Source of the DNA: an uncultured Nitrosomonas sp.
Lineage (GTDB): Bacteria > Pseudomonadota > Gammaproteobacteria > Burkholderiales > Nitrosomonadaceae
Assembly: GCF_902826915.1 (NCBI RefSeq)
Contig: NZ_CADEGP010000002.1
Span: 1 to 64,000, forward strand
Direction of reading: 5' to 3'
DNA: 64,000 bases
Positions 60,754 through 64,000 of the stretch are shown here, piece by piece (position 1 is the first letter of the stretch; each line of letters begins with the position of its first letter). A model generated the notes under the pieces. The model had not been told where the DNA came from. It searched no databases and worked only from the letters and a program-made list of their open reading frames with translations. The translations under genes were made by a program, and so were the position numbers.

Positions 60754-61095
60754 CTATTTTTTCTGAGTATCATTTTTACTGCCTTCCTGACGCATTTTAC
60801 TTTCAAGCTTTTGTATTTGCTCAGGCGTCAAAACCACTTGCAAGTGTGATCGAGTTTCCTCCTGAATTAACTGCAATTTCTTTCTTTCTTCATTGAAAAC
60901 GGCTTCAACTTTCTTTTTTTCTGTATTAAGAATGGCCTCAACCTCACCTCGCTGAGTTTCACTAAGCCCCAATTCTTTAGTCATTTGATCGATGGTATTT
61001 CGATTATCCGCTGGAGAGTTTTTATTTTGGGCATATGCGATTGAAGCAATAAACAATAAAGTTATCAGCAGTAATACAACAAATTGAATTTTCAT
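60754..61095 (-). CDS. Spy/CpxP-like small periplasmic protein
   Basis: About 113 residues from the ATG at 61095 (ATGs at 61101 and 61110 are also in frame). A signal peptide (up to AYA) is followed by a helical, strongly charged domain with the LxxTQ-like segments LGLSETQRGEVEAIL and VLTPEQIQKLESKM, as in Spy/CpxP and CnrX-type sensors. Proteins of this kind are periplasmic chaperones or stress sensors. The gene sits alone, next to a transposase remnant. Confidence 0.7.
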   Translation of the reverse strand: MKIQFVVLLLITLLFIASIAYAQNKNSPADNRNTIDQMTKELGLSETQRGEVEAILNTEKKKVEAVFNEERKKLQLIQEETRSHLQVVLTPEQIQKLESKMRQEGSKNDTQKK

Positions 61096-61154
61096 TTCCA
61101 TCACGATCACTTTAAGTTTCTAAGAAGAAGGCTATCTGGCAACGCCAGCCACAA

Positions 61155-61476
61155 GCAGGACTGATAGTACAGCAGGACTCACGGATCGCAATATGCCAGT
61201 AAAGAATACCGGCGGCTTCTGAAAATACATGGCTTTATGGGTAGCATGAGCCGTATTGGTGATTGTTTCGACAATGCTGTGGCTGAAAGCTTTTTCCGCA
61301 GCCTCAAACAGGAGCGAATCCACTGGCGGCATTACCAAACCCGCTATGCAGCACAGCAAGATGTGCTGCACTATATTTCCATGTTTTATAACAGCCATCG
61401 ATTGCATTCAGTCTTGGAATGCAAAAGCCCGAATCAATATGAGCTAGAAACAAAAATATTGAAAAAAGTCGCTTAA
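61155..61476 (+). pseudogene. remnant of an IS3-family transposase (OrfB, C-terminal part)
   Basis: The conceptual product contains YASKEYRRLLKIHGFMGSMS, then DNAVAESFFRSLKQERI and a C-terminal YNSHRLHSVLECKSPNQYE, the end of the rve integrase domain of IS3-family OrfB. The catalytic Glu of the DDE set is in AVAESFF. Everything upstream of SQYAS is missing and a stop codon interrupts the frame just before it, so this is a fragment of about a quarter of the transposase. The tail after the stop (61477-61507) may be the right end of the element, but no matching left end is visible. Confidence 0.85.
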
Positions 61477-61930
61477 CTGGGTTGTCCGGTTTGACTTGAC
61501 TAGGTCATATCTCTTCTTCAATTGACACTAAAACTTCGTCACGCGCCCGAAATAAATCTAACCCGGATTGCATCGATTGAAAGTTCACGCTGAGTGCAGA
61601 ATAGATGTATGCCATGCATTAAGCCGCCCCAGCTGTTCTTTTATCATCCCAGATAGTTACCAGGGATAATTTCTTCTGGCTCAGCCATGCGCTGTTGTAT
61701 TTCTACACGGCTTGCTTGCCAAACGTAAACAAATTGAAACGGGGATTTCAAATTAAAAGAATGATAAGCTATAATCCAATATTACAATTATTCAATATGG
61801 TTGCATGAGAATATTAAATACAATTGTATAAAACCACACATAATGGCTTAATTTATCTCTTACTTACTTTAAAGTAGTTCACCCTACTATATAGTTATTC
61901 TTGCAATTCAAGAATCATTGGAAGCCAGAC
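61477..61930. other. mostly empty stretch after the IS remnant
   Basis: Around 450 nt, increasingly A+T-rich to the right. A 36-codon minus-strand frame (61505-61615) is listed separately. The last 150 nt should carry the promoter of the TackOD1-like gene. No repeat or hairpin of note. Confidence 0.4.
61505..61615 (-). pseudogene. possible decayed small gene
   Basis: A 36-codon frame (MAYIYSALSVNFQSMQSGLD, then LFRARDEVLVSIEEEI) reads like real protein and an overlapping frame just upstream reads MIKEQLGRLNAWHTSILHSA, suggesting a frameshifted remnant. I recognise no family. Confidence 0.25.
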
Positions 61931-63319
61931 ATGCTTATTGTTTTCTCCCAAGACCAAGAAGAAACTGATTTATCAAGTGAATACAAAAATCTCTTTAATA
62001 TTTCATATTTTAGTGATTTTTCAGTTTGGGAGAAGGAAAGAATTATCCCATCAGCTTTTATCATCCAAGGAAAGGATAAGCATTACATTTCTACCATCCT
62101 TGGAAAAGTGCGTAAGGATAGTGAATTTTTTGCATCTTTGTGTTTTATTACCGATTCAGCTTTTCCGTACGACGACTTTATGCTCGACGGGCAGCTACCA
62201 CAACCCATAGATTTACGAGAAGAAATAAATCAGTTTGATAATTTGCTGAAATCCCTGAAGAGTAATGAAACCTATATCACTCATCAAGGACGACTGATTA
62301 AATATTTCTGGTTGCGGCCGGACTTTGTACTTCAACCATATCATGATTGGCAACACGCGCGTTTCTATCGCTATCCATTACTCGAAGCGCTAAGCCTAGA
62401 TAAATCGGATAGTTTTGAGTGGCTGCGAAACCTTGCAAATAGTAAAATAATCGATCCTATCCTGTTGATTGATCGTCAACGTGAATGCACCGATTGTCGA
62501 TCTTCTCATTTAAGTTTTGTTGATGTTTGTCCAAATTGTCTTTCTATAGACATAGGGATGCAAGCATCGCTACATTGCTTTACTTGCGGATGTGTTGATG
62601 TGCAGGAGAGATTTCTGCATAGCGGCACATTAATCTGCCCCAAATGCCATACCCAGCTACGTCATATCGGCAGCGATTATGATAGGCCAATCGAAAACTA
62701 TCGGTGCCATTCATGTAGCCAGTCATTCGTTGAAGGCGAGGTGCAGGTTCGCTGCGCTATGTGCGAGAAGGAGATGGAATCCAGTGAACTTATTCAAAAT
62801 GAGATACGTAATTGGCGCTTAAGCGACAAAGGAAGAACAATCGCTTTTCGTGGAGAAGTTTTTGATTTATCTTCAGGCTTTGATCAGCTCAACTTCATTT
62901 CCCGCGAGTTGTTTATCCACGATCTTGATTGGATGATGATAACGTCACGACGTTATCCAAACGTTAATTTCAGTTTATTTGGAATTTATTTTCCCAACTT
63001 ACCAGAATTAGTCGAGCTTTTTAATCATGCACGATTACTGCAAATGCTTGAATCCTTTGCGCAGCAATTGAGAAGCTTATTACGCACCCCTGACCTTTCT
63101 ACCCGAACAGCGGAAAACATGCTTTGGCTGCTCCTGCCGAATACTGACGAACAAGGATTATTCGGTTTCCATAAGCGCATAGAAGGCAGCATGAAATTAT
63201 TATTGGAACAAAGCGAACATAAACTGGATTTTCGCTTTATTAGTATTTCCTCGCAAAAACTATCCAGCAAGGAAAACGCTGAGCTGCTGCTTGCCCGCCT
63301 ATATGGTGAGTTACTGTAA
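61931..63319 (+). CDS. TackOD1-like zinc-region protein with a degenerate GGDEF-like domain
   Basis: 462 residues from the ATG at 61931 (GGAAG upstream; a TTG at 61901 would add ten residues). Residues 1-175 are an unassigned N-terminal domain. Residues about 180-285 are a Cys-rich region with six CxxC pairs (186/189, 200/203, 216/219, 236/239, 259/262, 275/278) and the segment HIGSDYDRP, which matches the TackOD1 output domain. Residues 320-462 have the length and spacing of a GGDEF domain, with TPDLSTRTAENMLWLLLPNTD where active ones have an ATDL..R-GGDEF-x-VLLP-x-T pattern; the active-site motif is TAENM (393-397). Catalysis is unlikely. A GT2 gene follows after 3 nt. Confidence 0.7.
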   Translation: MLIVFSQDQEETDLSSEYKNLFNISYFSDFSVWEKERIIPSAFIIQGKDKHYISTILGKVRKDSEFFASLCFITDSAFPYDDFMLDGQLPQPIDLREEINQFDNLLKSLKSNETYITHQGRLIKYFWLRPDFVLQPYHDWQHARFYRYPLLEALSLDKSDSFEWLRNLANSKIIDPILLIDRQRECTDCRSSHLSFVDVCPNCLSIDIGMQASLHCFTCGCVDVQERFLHSGTLICPKCHTQLRHIGSDYDRPIENYRCHSCSQSFVEGEVQVRCAMCEKEMESSELIQNEIRNWRLSDKGRTIAFRGEVFDLSSGFDQLNFISRELFIHDLDWMMITSRRYPNVNFSLFGIYFPNLPELVELFNHARLLQMLESFAQQLRSLLRTPDLSTRTAENMLWLLLPNTDEQGLFGFHKRIEGSMKLLLEQSEHKLDFRFISISSQKLSSKENAELLLARLYGELL

Positions 63320-63322
63320 TTT

Positions 63323-64000
63323 ATGGAAAGTCTGAATCAGGCTTGGTATTTGTTTCAGGCTACCTTGTCACGCTATCAGGATTTTCAGTATGTATTCATG
63401 CTGATTCCATTTGTGTTGTTTTTTGAGCTGCCGCTTTATTTCATCAATTGGATGAGCGTATTTCGCTATCTGATTAAGAATGCTATAGAGGCACCTTTGA
63501 CGCTTCATTACTTTCCCCGCGTGACCTGCGCGATCACCTGCTATGCCGAAGGGAAAGCTGTTCAAAACACGGTGATATCACTATTGGAACAGATCTATCC
63601 CGGACACATAGAAATAATTGCGATGGTGGACGGAGTGAAAAGAAATCAAGTCACTTATCATGCTCTGGTGGAACTCGTTCCTTTAGTTTCGCAATATCCT
63701 AAACGCTCGCTGGTGATTATTCCGAAGTTTCAGCGCGGAGGCAGAGTTTCTTCACTCAATGCAGGGCTAAGCCGAGCTCAGGGGGAGATTTTTCTTGCAC
63801 TGGATGGTGATACATCATTTGATAATCAGATGATTCGCTATGCCGCAGCGCATTTTAGAAACCCTGATATGGTGGCCGTCACAGGGCCGATGCGAGCACG
63901 GAACGCTAGAAAAACAATCATGACGCGATTGCAGAATTTAGAGTACATGTTGACGATGCAGGTGGGAAAATTAGGCTTTGCGAAGCTGGGTGTTATCAAT
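63323..64000 (+). CDS. GT2 glycosyltransferase, processive type (3' end outside window)
   Basis: 226 codons are visible, open to the window edge. An N-terminal membrane helix (about 26-48, FMLIPFVLFFELPLYFINWM) precedes a GT2 catalytic domain: ITCYAEGKAVQNTVISLLEQ, then GGRVSSLNAGLSRAQGEIFLALDGD, in which LDGDT stands where the usual DAD/DXD metal motif lies, and AVTGPMRARN. The layout resembles cellulose, hyaluronan or poly-GlcNAc synthases. It starts 3 nt after the TackOD1-like gene and is surely in the same operon. The substrate cannot be told without the rest. Confidence 0.85.
   Translation, partial: MESLNQAWYLFQATLSRYQDFQYVFMLIPFVLFFELPLYFINWMSVFRYLIKNAIEAPLTLHYFPRVTCAITCYAEGKAVQNTVISLLEQIYPGHIEIIAMVDGVKRNQVTYHALVELVPLVSQYPKRSLVIIPKFQRGGRVSSLNAGLSRAQGEIFLALDGDTSFDNQMIRYAAAHFRNPDMVAVTGPMRARNARKTIMTRLQNLEYMLTMQVGKLGFAKLGVIN

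Overview
The window looks like chromosomal DNA of a betaproteobacterium. The gene content and order, for example an RpfE-type protein, an APS-reductase (cysH)/DUF934/cysI cluster, CysB, EpsC-type serine acetyltransferase and the complete yceD-rpmF-plsX-fab and tol-pal-que clusters, fit the Nitrosomonadales, and the fairly A+T-rich base composition would suit a Nitrosomonas-like organism. That genus-level guess is inference: no ammonia- or hydroxylamine-oxidation gene is present to confirm it.

Layout. 1-2375: the 3' part of an O-methyltransferase gene, then a complete IS5-family insertion sequence whose right end abuts the stop codon of the next gene. 2369-12228 (minus strand): a lipid/envelope operon, transcribed yceD, rpmF, plsX, fabH, fabD, fabG, acpP, fabF, mltG and a three-domain glycosyltransferase, with yceF divergent at 12285. 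12999-19630 (plus): an HME-RND heavy-metal efflux operon (small CzcI-like protein, CzcC, CzcB, CzcA types). 19750-24206: clpS-clpA, a cold-shock gene with a hairpin in its leader, and icd. 24424-27047: RpfE-like protein and a membrane PAS-EAL protein with a degenerate EAL site. 27138-34779 (minus): the three-gene proton-translocating transhydrogenase, then an HPt protein, a large Nfn-like flavo/iron-sulfur oxidoreductase and a lone receiver protein.

35037-44823: sulfur assimilation. A 75-residue unknown protein, cysI, DUF934 and cysH form one minus-strand operon divergent from cysB; further on cysK and epsC-type cysE are coupled. Between them lie a cytochrome c with a His-rich tail, a DUF3293 protein, a Tim44-like protein, a DUF2165 protein and a GlcG/HbpS-like protein. 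45209-45284 is a tRNA with a CAT anticodon. 45545-53080: a UbiH-type hydroxylase, dsbC, mltA, a 37-residue membrane peptide, a Nif3-like protein, a DegS/DegQ-type protease, an MFS/BT1-like transporter and a ComEA-like DNA-binding protein. 53154-60750 (plus): cysM, ybgC-tolQRAB-pal-cpoB, queE and queC.

60754-64000: a Spy/CpxP-like protein, a decayed IS3-family transposase fragment, a mostly empty stretch, and finally a protein with a cysteine-rich TackOD1-like zinc region and a degenerate GGDEF-like C-terminus, followed directly by a processive-type GT2 glycosyltransferase that runs off the window. The most unusual points are this last pair, the kinase-less HPt/receiver pair around the Nfn-like oxidoreductase, and the catalytically degenerate EAL protein. 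I found no CRISPR array, prophage or rRNA operon.
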